DNA of 64,000 bases from Calditrichia bacterium. Lineage in GTDB: Bacteria > Calditrichota > Calditrichia > RBG-13-44-9 > J075. Shown one piece after another: positions 1 through 8,624 of this stretch. The notes below the pieces were generated by a model. It was given only the letters and a program-made list of their open reading frames with translations, searched no databases and was not told where the DNA came from. The stretch's first letter is position 1. The number at the start of each line of letters is the position of its first letter. The stretch is taken from positions 1 through 64,000 of the forward strand of contig JANQQU010000084.1 of NCBI GenBank assembly GCA_028284905.1, written 5' to 3'. Both the position numbers and the translations under genes were made by a program.

Positions 1-141
1 AATACAACTGCAGCAACGATTCCACTGGCGCTGTCCGAGATTGTTCATAACAACCAGTTGCAAAAAGATGATATCGTTGTTATGGCCGCCTTCGGTGCCG
101 GTTTTACCTGGGGAAGTCTGCTGCTAAGATGGGCGATATAA
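1..141 (+). CDS. fabH: 3-oxoacyl-ACP synthase III, C-terminal end (partial)
   Basis: Only the last 46 codons and the stop are inside the window; the gene begins upstream. The translated end starts with NTTAATIPLAL and carries FGAGFTWGS near its end. These match the C-terminal part of KAS III, where the Asn of the Cys-His-Asn triad sits in a GNTS/GNTT motif and the glycine-rich GFGAG(L/F)TWG segment closes the fold. FabH condenses acetyl-CoA with malonyl-ACP to start fatty-acid chains. It lies 48 bases before fabD, in the classic fabH-fabD-fabG-acpP-fabF order, which supports the call. The start and catalytic Cys and His cannot be seen. Confidence 0.9.
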   Translation, partial: NTTAATIPLALSEIVHNNQLQKDDIVVMAAFGAGFTWGSLLLRWAI

Positions 142-189
142 TCAGAAAATAAGTTTGAATGAAATACTAAATAATTGAGGAGATGCTTG

Positions 190-1113
190 ATGGGAAAGAC
201 CGCATTTTTATTTCCCGGACAGGGGTCGCAATATGTCGGAATGGGGCAGGATTTATACGAAGCCTATCCGAAAGTGAAAGAAATATTTGACCGCAGTGAA
301 GAGATCCTGGGATTTTCTTTAAAAGAGATTTGTTTTGAGGGCCCGATGGAAACCTTGAAACAAACCCAGTATACACAACCGGCAATTTTTACCCATAGCG
401 TTGCTGCTGATGCGTTATTAAAAGAAAAGGGCATTCGCCCGGATGCAACGGCCGGCCATAGTTTAGGCGAATATTCCGCATTGGTAAGTGCCGGTGCACT
501 TAACCTGGAAGATGGTGTCAAACTGGTAAAGATCCGCGGCGCCTTAATGCAGACGGCCGGTGAAAAAAATCCCGGCACTATGGCAGCCGTACTGGGAATG
601 ACGCCGGAGAAAATTGAAGCAGTTTGCGAAGAAGCAGCGTCTGCTGGTATTGTGCAACCGGCGAACTTTAACTGCCCGGGACAAATTGTGATTTCCGGCA
701 GCATTGAAGGTGTTCACCAGGCGATGGCACTGGCGAAAGAGAATGGCGCGCGGATGGTGAAAGAACTGCCGGTTAGTGGCGCGTTTCATTCCCCGCTAAT
801 GGGAGATGCCCTGACCGGATTGGTAGAAGCGTTAAACGAGGTGGATATTCGTACCGCAGATGTGCCCGTTTACAGTAATGTGAAAGCACAACCGGTGAGC
901 GATCCTGCGGAAATCCGTGAATTGCTGCAACAACAGCTGATGGCCCCGGTACGCTGGGAAGAAATCTTGCGCAATATGATCGCCGATGGCTGCGAAAACT
1001 TTTATGAAGTTGGTCCCGGCAAAGTATTACAGGGACTTCTGAAGCGAACCGATCGCCAGTATGCTTGTAAGGTAATCGGGAAAACAGATGATCTACAGAT
1101 GGAGAGTGAATAA
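190..1113 (+). CDS. fabD: Malonyl-CoA:ACP transacylase FabD
   Basis: This cytoplasmic enzyme of 307 residues, the usual FabD length, moves malonate from CoA to acyl carrier protein. It opens with FLFPGQGSQ. The catalytic Ser is in GHSLGEY (Ser91) and the partner His in AFHSPLM (His200). The ATG at 190 is chosen because GAGGAG lies 7-8 bases upstream. An in-frame TTG at 175 would place the ribosome site inside the gene and add MRRCL, which the family lacks. The stop overlaps the fabG start by one base (TAATG), indicating translational coupling. Confidence 0.96.
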   Translation: MGKTAFLFPGQGSQYVGMGQDLYEAYPKVKEIFDRSEEILGFSLKEICFEGPMETLKQTQYTQPAIFTHSVAADALLKEKGIRPDATAGHSLGEYSALVSAGALNLEDGVKLVKIRGALMQTAGEKNPGTMAAVLGMTPEKIEAVCEEAASAGIVQPANFNCPGQIVISGSIEGVHQAMALAKENGARMVKELPVSGAFHSPLMGDALTGLVEALNEVDIRTADVPVYSNVKAQPVSDPAEIRELLQQQLMAPVRWEEILRNMIADGCENFYEVGPGKVLQGLLKRTDRQYACKVIGKTDDLQMESE

Positions 1114-1856
1114 TGAATCTGAAGGATAAAGTCGTAATCGTTACCGGTTCTACTAAAGGAATCGGAAAAGAAATCGCCCTGGAATTTGGCCGCTGCGGCG
1201 CTAAAGTGGTTGTTTCCGGGAGAAATGAAGATCGGGCCAATGAAGTCTGTGAAGAGATTCGCGCGGCTGGCGGAGAAGCCACTGCTGTTATTGCGGATGT
1301 TTCCAAAATGGAAGATGCCCAGACGCTGATTGATAAAACCGCCGAAACATATGGCCGTATCGACGTTCTGGTGAATAATGCCGGTATTACCCGCGATAAC
1401 CTGATCATGCGGATGAAAGAAGAAGACTGGAATACCGTCGTCGACATCAACCTTAAAGGTACTTTCAATTGCGTCAAAAGCATTACCCGCCTGATGATGA
1501 AACAACGGGGTGGGAAGATTATTAATATCACTTCCGTTGTGGGCCAGATTGGTAACGCCGGTCAGGTAAATTATAGCGCATCGAAAGCCGGCATTATCGG
1601 ATTGACAAAATCTGTTGCGAAAGAACTGGCAACCCGCGGTATTACCTGTAACGCTATCGCACCGGGATTCATCGAAACGGACATGACTGACGTATTGGAT
1701 GAGAAAACCCGCGAAGGTTTATTGACGCAAATCCCCTTAAATCGCCTTGGGAGCGTTTCAGATATTGCCCGTGTTACAACCTTCCTGGCAAGCGATGCAG
1801 CAGACTATATTACCGGACAAACCATTAATGTTGATGGTGGCATGGTAATGATCTAA
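1113..1856 (+). CDS. fabG: 3-oxoacyl-ACP reductase FabG
   Basis: This 247-residue short-chain dehydrogenase performs the NADPH-dependent reduction of 3-oxoacyl-ACP. The N-terminal TGSTKGIG is the nucleotide-binding glycine motif, NNAG follows near residue 88, and the catalytic Tyr154-x3-Lys158 sits in YSASK. It ends with DVDGG-like residues near the C-terminus (NVDGGMVMI), as FabG proteins do. The ATG overlaps the fabD stop by one base. The neighbours make the fatty-acid role much more likely than other SDR functions. Confidence 0.95.
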   Translation: MNLKDKVVIVTGSTKGIGKEIALEFGRCGAKVVVSGRNEDRANEVCEEIRAAGGEATAVIADVSKMEDAQTLIDKTAETYGRIDVLVNNAGITRDNLIMRMKEEDWNTVVDINLKGTFNCVKSITRLMMKQRGGKIINITSVVGQIGNAGQVNYSASKAGIIGLTKSVAKELATRGITCNAIAPGFIETDMTDVLDEKTREGLLTQIPLNRLGSVSDIARVTTFLASDAADYITGQTINVDGGMVMI

Positions 1857-1912
1857 GTCTTTTATTAATAGGCTTATACATGGCAAAATTTGAGGGTGTA
1901 AGTAAGAAAAAA

Positions 1913-1941
1913 TTGAATTATTTTTAAAAAATGTTTTAATT
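1913..1941 (+). promoter_or_regulatory. Candidate promoter for acpP
   Basis: The 148-base gap before acpP is very AT-rich. It contains TTGAAT (1913-1918), a 17-base spacer and TTAATT (1936-1941), a weak sigma-70-like arrangement. A separate promoter would fit the high level of ACP normally needed. Support is only the motif spacing and the AT-richness. Confidence 0.3.
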
Positions 1942-2004
1942 TAATTCGCAATCGTTAAATTTGAGGCTCTTTTAATTTAATACCTAAAGTAAGTAGGAGG
2001 AATT

Positions 2005-2253
2005 ATGTCAGCAGATTTGAAGCAGAAAGTAAAAGAAATTATTGTCGACAAGTTGGGCGTAGCAGAAGATAAAATTAGTGATGAGGCCCATTTTATTGAT
2101 GATCTCGGCGCAGATTCTCTCGACACCGTTGAATTGGTAATGGCTTTCGAAGAAGAATTCTCCGTAGAGATTCCTGATGAAGATGCTCAGGAGATTACTA
2201 ACATTGTTAAGGCAATGGAGTATCTGAGCAAAGTAATGAAAGATGCCGACTAA
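2005..2253 (+). CDS. acpP: Acyl carrier protein
   Basis: This small acidic protein of 82 residues carries growing fatty acyl chains on a 4'-phosphopantetheine arm. The attachment Ser is Ser38 in the [11 protein letters not shown] motif, at the usual place. The start is fixed by a strong AGGAGG-type ribosome site (GTAGGAGGAATT before the ATG). It has its own upstream gap and a downstream hairpin, so it may be transcribed separately as well as with fabDG. Confidence 0.97.
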   Translation: MSADLKQKVKEIIVDKLGVAEDKISDEAHFIDDLGADSLDTVELVMAFEEEFSVEIPDEDAQEITNIVKAMEYLSKVMKDAD

Positions 2254-2288
2254 ACCGGAAATTATCCCGGACATGTATCGCTTTAAAA

Positions 2289-2325
2289 ACTTTACCGAGT
2301 CTTATGATTCGGTAAAGTGCTTTTT
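2289..2325 (+). terminator. Terminator-like hairpin after acpP
   Basis: ACTTTACCGA (2289-2298) pairs perfectly with TCGGTAAAGT (2309-2318), extended by G-T and T-A pairs to a 12-bp stem with a 6-base loop. The sequence GCTTTTT follows directly. It lies 36 bases after the acpP stop and 62 bases before fabF, so it may attenuate transcription into fabF rather than stop it fully. Confidence 0.75.
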
Positions 2326-2386
2326 GAGATGAATGTATTTTCCGTGACATGTCAAAGGATACCGGTAAAAAATTAAGGAATTTGTT

Positions 2387-3625
2387 ATGCAAAGACGAGT
2401 TGTAGTTACCGGTATGGGCGCTATAACCGCCATCGGTAACAACGTTAAAGATTTCTGGGAAGGTTTGCTGGAAGGGCGTAACGGTGTCGATAATATTGAA
2501 GGTTTTGATGTTTCCCTGCACAGCACAAAGTTTGGTGCGCAGGTAAAAGATTTCTCGGTCGAAGGCATTCTTGACCACCGGGAAACCCGCCGAATGGATA
2601 AATATACTCAATATGCCATGGTTGCATCGGAAGAGGCAATTCGCAATTCCGGACTGGACCTGGAGAAAATAGATGTTAACCGGGCTGGCGTTATTGTTGG
2701 TTCCGGTATTGGTGGATTACTCTCCTTTGAAACTGAGCATGAAAAGTTTCGCAAGGGTGGTCCCCGTCGTGTAAGTCCTTATTTCGTACCGCAGATGATT
2801 GCAGATATTGCTGCTGGCCAGATTTCCATCCGCTATGGTCTGAAAGGGCCGAATTACTCTGTTGTATCTGCCTGTGCAACGGCGAACCATGCTATTGGAG
2901 ATGCTGCACGCTTAATTAAATATGGTGATGCAGATGTAATGGTTACCGGTGGTTCCGAAGCGCCGATTACCCCAATGGGATTAGCTGGCTTCTGTTCGAT
3001 GAAAGCACTGTCAACCAGAAATGACGATCCCAAACATGCCAGTCGTCCATTCGATTTAAATCGGGATGGATTTGTCATTGGCGAAGGCGCCGGTATTGTT
3101 GTTCTGGAAGAACTGGAGCACGCTAAAAAACGTGGCGCAACGATTTACGCCGAAGTGGCTGGCGTCGGATTTACCGGAGATGCACACCATGTGACTGCCC
3201 CCGCCCCCGGTGGTGAAGGCGCGGTACGTGCGATGCGCCGTTGTGTAGAGGATGCCGGCTTAAATCTCGAAGATGTCGATTATATCAATGCGCACGGTAC
3301 TTCAACGCCGTTCAATGACAAAAACGAGTCGGCGGCCATTAAAACGGTTTTTGGAGAGCATGCTTATAAGCTGAATGTTAGCTCTACAAAATCGATGGTT
3401 GGTCACCTGTTAGGTGCGGCTGGTGGCGTAGAAATGATTGCCTGCGCGCTTGCTGTTAAAAACAACGTGATCCCCCCGACGATAAACTATGAGACGAAAG
3501 ACCCTGAGTGCGATTTGAATATTACACCGAATGAAGCCCAGGAAAGAACAGTGAATGCTGCCGTATCCAACACTTTCGGATTTGGTGGACATAACGCCTG
3601 TTTGTCTATCCGCAAATATGAATGA
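2387..3625 (+). CDS. fabF: 3-oxoacyl-ACP synthase II FabF
   Basis: A KAS II of 412 residues that elongates acyl-ACP with malonyl-ACP. The full catalytic triad is visible: Cys163 in SACATANHA, His303 in AHGTSTPFND and His340 in SMVGHLLGAAGG. It starts MQRRVVVTGMGA, and AAGGA lies about 7 bases before the ATG. It follows acpP as in many bacteria and is 16 bases from rnc. KAS I (FabB) is less likely given the length and gene order. Confidence 0.96.
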   Translation: MQRRVVVTGMGAITAIGNNVKDFWEGLLEGRNGVDNIEGFDVSLHSTKFGAQVKDFSVEGILDHRETRRMDKYTQYAMVASEEAIRNSGLDLEKIDVNRAGVIVGSGIGGLLSFETEHEKFRKGGPRRVSPYFVPQMIADIAAGQISIRYGLKGPNYSVVSACATANHAIGDAARLIKYGDADVMVTGGSEAPITPMGLAGFCSMKALSTRNDDPKHASRPFDLNRDGFVIGEGAGIVVLEELEHAKKRGATIYAEVAGVGFTGDAHHVTAPAPGGEGAVRAMRRCVEDAGLNLEDVDYINAHGTSTPFNDKNESAAIKTVFGEHAYKLNVSSTKSMVGHLLGAAGGVEMIACALAVKNNVIPPTINYETKDPECDLNITPNEAQERTVNAAVSNTFGFGGHNACLSIRKYE

Positions 3626-3641
3626 TGCGAGTTTTTAAAGT

Positions 3642-4442
3642 GTGAATGGATTAAAATCTTTTTTCAAAAAAATTTTTTCAAAAAAGATTGAAAAGGAATT
3701 GTCTCATCCGGGTGCTTCATCCGGGCAAATAAGCCCTGATGAAGCCCGGGTGATAGAAAGCTTTCAAAAACAATTCAAAATCAACTTTGATAATAAAGTA
3801 CTGATCGCGACAGCGTTAAAACACCGCTCGTACTTAAATATGACGAATGAACCAAGAACGCATTCCAATGAACGCCTGGAGTTCCTTGGGGATGCGGTTC
3901 TGGATCTTGTCGTTACCCATTTCCTATACGAGAAATTCCCCAAAAAAACAGAAGGTCATCTTTCCAAAGTAAAATCAATTTTGGTTAGTAAACCGGTTAT
4001 GGCAGACATTGCCGTTGATATGGCGCTCGGCGAGTTGGTACTAATGAACCGCGGTGAAGAAAAAACCGGCGGCCGCAAACGGAAATCAATTTTGGCAGAT
4101 GCATTTGAGGCGGTTATCGGTGCAATCTATCTGGATAAGGGATTAGTGGATGCCGAAGAGTTTATTCACACCTATTTATTAGTGGAATACAAGAAGATTT
4201 TACGGGAAAGTCTCTATCGAAATTATAAGAGCCTCCTACTGGAGTATGCACAGAGCAATGCCAAGTGCCTCCCGGACTACCGTGTGGTCGAAGAACTGGG
4301 GCCAGACCACGCCAAAGAATTTATCGTCGAAGTGTGGATCGCCCAGGAGCTCTTGGGAGAGGGGAAAGGGAAAAGCAAAAAAATTGCCGAACAGGAAGCC
4401 GCGAAACATGCGGTGCGTAAATTGGAAATCGAAGAAAAATAA
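3642..4442 (+). CDS. rnc: Ribonuclease III
   Basis: This double-strand-specific endoribonuclease processes rRNA precursors and structured mRNAs. The signature NERLEFLGDAVLD spans residues 76-88 with metal ligands Glu80 and Asp84. The second acidic pair is Asp153/Glu156 in ADAFEAVIGA. A double-stranded RNA-binding domain occupies about residues 190-266. At 266 residues it is longer than E. coli RNase III (226). The extra part is a basic N-terminal stretch of about 45 residues from a GTG start, which could be shorter if a later start is used. fabF-rnc adjacency is common. Confidence 0.93.
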   Translation: MNGLKSFFKKIFSKKIEKELSHPGASSGQISPDEARVIESFQKQFKINFDNKVLIATALKHRSYLNMTNEPRTHSNERLEFLGDAVLDLVVTHFLYEKFPKKTEGHLSKVKSILVSKPVMADIAVDMALGELVLMNRGEEKTGGRKRKSILADAFEAVIGAIYLDKGLVDAEEFIHTYLLVEYKKILRESLYRNYKSLLLEYAQSNAKCLPDYRVVEELGPDHAKEFIVEVWIAQELLGEGKGKSKKIAEQEAAKHAVRKLEIEEK

Positions 4443-4479
4443 CCTCATGGAAACCTGCTGATAACCGGCATATGAATAT

Positions 4480-4515
4480 CCGGTCGTGCAAATCCACCCG
4501 ACTGGTACGTTTTTT
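4480..4515 (+). terminator. Probable rho-independent terminator after rnc
   Basis: CCGGTCG (4480-4486) pairs with CGACTGG (4499-4505), a 7-bp stem with one G-U pair and a 12-base loop. A TTTTTT run at 4510-4515 follows after four bases. It separates the fatty-acid block from the exopolysaccharide locus. Confidence 0.5.
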
Positions 4516-4533
4516 CCCGCTTGAAAAATAAAG

Positions 4534-4562
4534 TTGCTTGACCATCCTGCGAAAAGTATATT
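4534..4562 (+). promoter_or_regulatory. Candidate promoter of the exopolysaccharide locus
   Basis: TTGCTT (4534-4539), a 17-base spacer and TATATT (4557-4562) lie between the rnc terminator and the Wza-like gene. The same layout (TTGCAT, 17 bases, TATATT) occurs at 25070-25098 before another transcription unit. The call rests on motif and position only. Confidence 0.35.
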
Positions 4563-4639
4563 TGCTCCCTAAAAATAAGCTTTTCAGATCAGATTTTATT
4601 TATCGAAATACTAGGTATTGAAATTCAGGAGACCTGACA

Positions 4640-5869
4640 TTGAAACGACTATTTGCTCTCTTCTTCATCTGCAGCATTTTATCTCATTTTACTTTTGCGC
4701 AGAATCAAGAGATTACCAAGAAAGACCGGGTGGATGTATTCGATTCCGACATGAACCAGTTGGAACGCTCTAACGAACAGCTTATTCCACAGGCGCAGTT
4801 GCTTGAACAAGTATTTGAACAGGAGATTGACCCGGAAAGTTATATATTAGGCCCGGGAGATCAGCTACTGATCAAGGTTTGGGGTATCCTGGAAAATCAA
4901 TTCCTTTCTGTCGTCTCACCGGAAGGGTATGTTCTGATTCCGTCAGTTGCAGAAGTGTTTGTGGCCAGAAAATCCCTGGCGGATGGATCTGCCGCAATTC
5001 AGTCCGCAATGGCTCAGGCTTTTCGGGATGCAAGTTTTTCAGTTAGCCTGGTAAAAATGCGTAAGTTTCGGGTGTTTGTAGTCGGAGAGGCAAATTTCCC
5101 CGGCACCTACTTTCTGAGGTCAGTCGATCGGGTCAGTGACGCTATCCAATTGGCCCAGGGGATTAGCACCTGGGGTGATGATACCCGTATTGAACTCCGC
5201 AATAAAGATGGTGAGACGCAAACCATCAACATTAACAATTTCTACCTGGAAGGGGATTTGGATAATAATCCTCCGCTTTCCGGTGGAGATGTTATCTATA
5301 TTCCATCTATCGATTTGAACAAGGAGTATGTGATTATCGAAGGAAATGTCGGTTCCCAGGGAATTTATCAGATTCGTGAGAATGAGACATTGCCCGCCTT
5401 TCTAACTCGCCTGCGTGCGATTAATCGTAATTCTGATATTGAAAACGTTATCCTTTTCCGCGGGGATGAGAAAAAGACCTACAATTTACTGCAGAAAGAC
5501 ACCCCGGCGAATAGCTTGCTGTTACAACGCGGGGATCGGGTTATGGTGCCAACCAATCGTAATCGCGTCTATGTTCGGGGGGAAGTCACTACACCCGGCG
5601 CATTCCCATACCTGGCAGATTATACCGCAAAAGATTATGCCGGTGCAGCCGGATTGCTGGAAACAGCGAAAGATTTGGATGAACTATTCGTCATTCGTAC
5701 CAAAACCGGGAAAGTTGAAAAAGGCGAAAATGTTGTTGTAGATAATGGTGATATTGTTGTCGTTCCCCGGAAATCCCGCGAGGCGTTTAAGGACATTATC
5801 ACGATCCTTACACCGATTATCAGTTTAGGAATTTCGGCAGTTGCCTTAATACAGGCGTCGAAGAATTAG
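4640..5869 (+). CDS. Wza/SLBB-type polysaccharide export protein
   Basis: This is a 409-residue outer-membrane exporter for exopolysaccharide. A Sec signal peptide ends near FTFAQ (about residue 21); no lipobox Cys is seen, unlike classic Wza lipoproteins. The Poly_export domain starts around residue 67 with YILGPGDQLLIKVWG. Soluble ligand-binding beta-grasp (SLBB) repeats follow, recognisable by recurring VxGEV/VxGNV-type strands (VVGEANFPGTY, IEGNVGSQGIY, VRGEVTTPGAF). A hydrophobic C-terminal helix (about 385-406) resembles the membrane-spanning helix of Wza. The TTG start at 4640 is chosen for CAGGAG 8-9 bases upstream and the intact signal peptide. It leads the locus and pairs with the Wzz-like protein. 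Confidence 0.88.
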   Translation: MKRLFALFFICSILSHFTFAQNQEITKKDRVDVFDSDMNQLERSNEQLIPQAQLLEQVFEQEIDPESYILGPGDQLLIKVWGILENQFLSVVSPEGYVLIPSVAEVFVARKSLADGSAAIQSAMAQAFRDASFSVSLVKMRKFRVFVVGEANFPGTYFLRSVDRVSDAIQLAQGISTWGDDTRIELRNKDGETQTININNFYLEGDLDNNPPLSGGDVIYIPSIDLNKEYVIIEGNVGSQGIYQIRENETLPAFLTRLRAINRNSDIENVILFRGDEKKTYNLLQKDTPANSLLLQRGDRVMVPTNRNRVYVRGEVTTPGAFPYLADYTAKDYAGAAGLLETAKDLDELFVIRTKTGKVEKGENVVVDNGDIVVVPRKSREAFKDIITILTPIISLGISAVALIQASKN

Positions 5870-5928
5870 TCATAAACCTGTAGTTCATCGATATCCGGGA
5901 TATTGCGGTTATATAAAAAGAGGAAAGT

Positions 5929-7041
5929 ATGCAGGAAAGAGAATTAACCCTGAAAGAGATAGTTGCAATCGTTTGGGACAAACGGAAAATGATTAGTTGG
6001 ATTGTCGGCGCTGTAAGCGTTTTGACGGCAATCGTAAGCTTGCTGTTGCCAGTTTGGTATAAATCTACAGTCGTTATTTTACCACCTTCATCGCAAAGCT
6101 CTTTTAGTGCTGCAAGCTTAATTGGGCAATTGGGCTTCGGTAGCTTTTTGGGTGAAGGGGAAGACGTAAATCGCTTTATGGCTTTGCTGAAAAGTCGCAC
6201 GATTATGGAGAAAATTGCTCACAAATATGATCTCCAAAATGTCTACGAAACTGAGGATATGGAGACAACCCTGCGCGCCCTTGATGGCAATTTGACCTAC
6301 GAGATTGGAGAAGAGAATCAATTAATCTGTTCGATTCTTGATCAGGACCAGGAGCGGGTGGCCGATATGGCAAATTACATCGCTCAATGCCTCGATAGTA
6401 TGAATATCGCCTTTTATACCGGGCAGGCCGGAAACACCCGTAAATTTATCGAATCCCGCGTGTTTATGACGCTGGACAGCCTGAAAATGCTCGAATCTCA
6501 ACTGACGAAATTGATGAAGAGTGAAGGCGTCATGAGCCTGGAAGACCAGGTCAGCGTTGCGATTGCAAAAGCCGCTGATATTAAAGCGGAGATCATGACC
6601 AAGGAAATTGAGTTTGAAGTAGCGCAGAAAACCATCAGCGCGAATAATTCCCAAATCCAGAAGCTGCAATTGGAATTAAACACGCTGAAAAGAAAATACC
6701 GGAGCGAGTTTTTCTCCGGCGAAGGTGATGGTTTAATTCCGGATTTATCAGCGGTGCCGGAGCTGGGCATTCAATTCTTGAGGCTGAAAAGACAATCAGA
6801 ATATTATATCAAAGTGTTGGAATTCCTGGGGCCGCAGTATGAGCAGTCCAAGATTGAAGAAGCCAAACAAATTCCAACACTGCAGGTGTTGGATCCTGGG
6901 GTTCGCCCGGAAAAAAAGGATAAACCGCGCCGGGCCAGAATGGTCATTATTGCATTTGTTTTAACCCTGGGGGCCAGCATTTATCTCGCCTTTTTCCTGG
7001 GAAGAATGGAGCGATTAAAAAATACTTCGGGCGAGAATTAA
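5929..7041 (+). CDS. Wzz/GumC-type chain-length determinant protein
   Basis: A 370-residue inner-membrane co-polymerase that sets polysaccharide length and bridges to the exporter. One transmembrane helix lies near residues 22-42 and another near 335-358. A large periplasmic region rich in coiled coil lies between them, and the proline-rich approach to the second helix (DPGVRPEKKDKPRR) is typical. It ends soon after the second helix, so it lacks a Wzc-type tyrosine kinase domain, and no kinase gene is present here. AGAGGA precedes the ATG. It follows the Wza-like gene by 59 bases. Confidence 0.85.
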   Translation: MQERELTLKEIVAIVWDKRKMISWIVGAVSVLTAIVSLLLPVWYKSTVVILPPSSQSSFSAASLIGQLGFGSFLGEGEDVNRFMALLKSRTIMEKIAHKYDLQNVYETEDMETTLRALDGNLTYEIGEENQLICSILDQDQERVADMANYIAQCLDSMNIAFYTGQAGNTRKFIESRVFMTLDSLKMLESQLTKLMKSEGVMSLEDQVSVAIAKAADIKAEIMTKEIEFEVAQKTISANNSQIQKLQLELNTLKRKYRSEFFSGEGDGLIPDLSAVPELGIQFLRLKRQSEYYIKVLEFLGPQYEQSKIEEAKQIPTLQVLDPGVRPEKKDKPRRARMVIIAFVLTLGASIYLAFFLGRMERLKNTSGEN

Positions 7042-7101
7042 AATTGTCTGGCTAAACGCTCAGTGCAATTTTAGGCAGGAAGGTTCATTGGTGATAAGGG
7101 G

Positions 7102-8610
7102 ATGACTGACAAAAGAAATGGTTTTATTTCGGAAATATCCTTTACGTTTGTCAGTCAGATAATTGTTACCATACTTAATATTGTCATTCTCAAAATCTTA
7201 TCTCAGGCGGTTACCGAAGAGGGAATGGGCGTTTATCTGATTAGCCGGCGTTTTATTGCCCTGGCTTATCCGGTGGTAACCTTGAACCTGAGTATGAGTC
7301 TGGCCAGATTTATCAGTTTTGAGAAAGATCGTGCCGGCACATTTTTGATTTCATCGACGTTGCTGCTAACGGTTATCTGTGCCTTCCTTGCGCTAATACT
7401 GGGCGTTATGCAGGAATATTTATCGGTTGTGTTGTTTGGTAGTACGGACTATTCCCGATTAATATTGCCTATGCTCTTTTTTCTCTATTCGAATTCTTTC
7501 CAGGTGTTATGTGTTAGTTTTTTCCGAGGGAAGCAGGACTTCAAGATGATGAATTTTCTTGATATCCTTTTCTGGATTGGAGGCACAACAGCACTACTGT
7601 TTTTGATCGTTACACCGGATGATTTCATTCAGTTTATGAATTTATACTTTCTGGTTTATGGTGGATTGATCTTTTTCATTAACTGGTTGCTGGTCATTCG
7701 ATATGGCACTCTAAAAATGGCAGATTTTAAACCGGTCACTACTTACTTGAATGCCGATTTTTGGAAGGCCGACAGAAAATTCCTGGGATACGGGTTCTCA
7801 CGGATTCCCAGTGGTTTCTTTATGGGGATGCTTTTCTTTGCCCCAATTTTAGCGGCATCGGATTTTATTTCGCTTGCTGCTGCGGCATACGTTGGTATGG
7901 TCGTCTCAATTGTTCGGATGATTCAGATTTTAGGGTTTCCATTTCGCAGTTTGTTTTTACCAAAAATCTCGACATTGCAGGCAAATAAGGATGACCATTT
8001 AATTGTTAAGTATAGTCAAATTGTTGTAGACTTTATCTTTACACTGCCGATGCTGCTAGGGCTTTTTTGTTATTTGCTGGCGCCGGAGTTAATTCTGCTC
8101 TGGTTCGGGGAAAAATATGCGGTCGTTATACCATACTTGAAAATCGTCTGCCCTTTTGTTGGGCTATTGTTGGGCTATGTCGTTGTTCAGGGCATTCTGG
8201 ATGGATTTGCCGATTATCCCTTCGTTAATATCGTAACATTTTCCGGAATGATATTAACATTGATAATAAGCGCAGTTGCAATCGTTTATTACAAGGATAT
8301 TCAAGTGCTTGTCATAGCCCTGGCTGCCGGAATTTCGCTGTTAGGACTCAGCTCAATTTACATTTTGATGCTGAAGCAGAAAGTGCGAATCATCAGTGGA
8401 AAAAATGTTGCCGCAATCTTGTGGTTTCTCCTGATTTTATTCGCTTTCAGTTATTTTGATGAATGGATGGGCGCAACATCGATAGTGGTGGCCCTAGGAC
8501 TAAAACTGACCACAATTGCCGGATGTCTGTTGGTTTCTCTGGGCATCTATAAATTACTGGCATTTGAATGGATCGATGAATTGTTGACGCGATTGCGTTT
8601 ATTTAATTAA
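7102..8610 (+). CDS. Wzx-like polysaccharide flippase (MATE/MOP superfamily)
   Basis: A 502-residue polytopic membrane protein with about 12-14 hydrophobic helices, the expected size for polysaccharide-transport flippases that move undecaprenyl-linked repeat units across the inner membrane. The first helix after a short basic N-terminus (FISEISFTFVSQIIVTILNI) and the KFLGYGFSRIPSG segment resemble Wzx/RfbX proteins. It lies between the Wzz-like and polymerase-like genes. The family is assigned from topology and context because Wzx sequences diverge strongly. A lipid II-type flippase is less likely here. Confidence 0.78.
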   Translation: MTDKRNGFISEISFTFVSQIIVTILNIVILKILSQAVTEEGMGVYLISRRFIALAYPVVTLNLSMSLARFISFEKDRAGTFLISSTLLLTVICAFLALILGVMQEYLSVVLFGSTDYSRLILPMLFFLYSNSFQVLCVSFFRGKQDFKMMNFLDILFWIGGTTALLFLIVTPDDFIQFMNLYFLVYGGLIFFINWLLVIRYGTLKMADFKPVTTYLNADFWKADRKFLGYGFSRIPSGFFMGMLFFAPILAASDFISLAAAAYVGMVVSIVRMIQILGFPFRSLFLPKISTLQANKDDHLIVKYSQIVVDFIFTLPMLLGLFCYLLAPELILLWFGEKYAVVIPYLKIVCPFVGLLLGYVVVQGILDGFADYPFVNIVTFSGMILTLIISAVAIVYYKDIQVLVIALAAGISLLGLSSIYILMLKQKVRIISGKNVAAILWFLLILFAFSYFDEWMGATSIVVALGLKLTTIAGCLLVSLGIYKLLAFEWIDELLTRLRLFN

Positions 8611-8624
8611 ACTTGATATCACTT

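Noticed and set aside
4465-4484. ACCGG...CCGGT hairpin after rnc
   Set aside because: It has no T-run and overlaps the better terminator at 4480-4515, so it was not listed as a separate feature.
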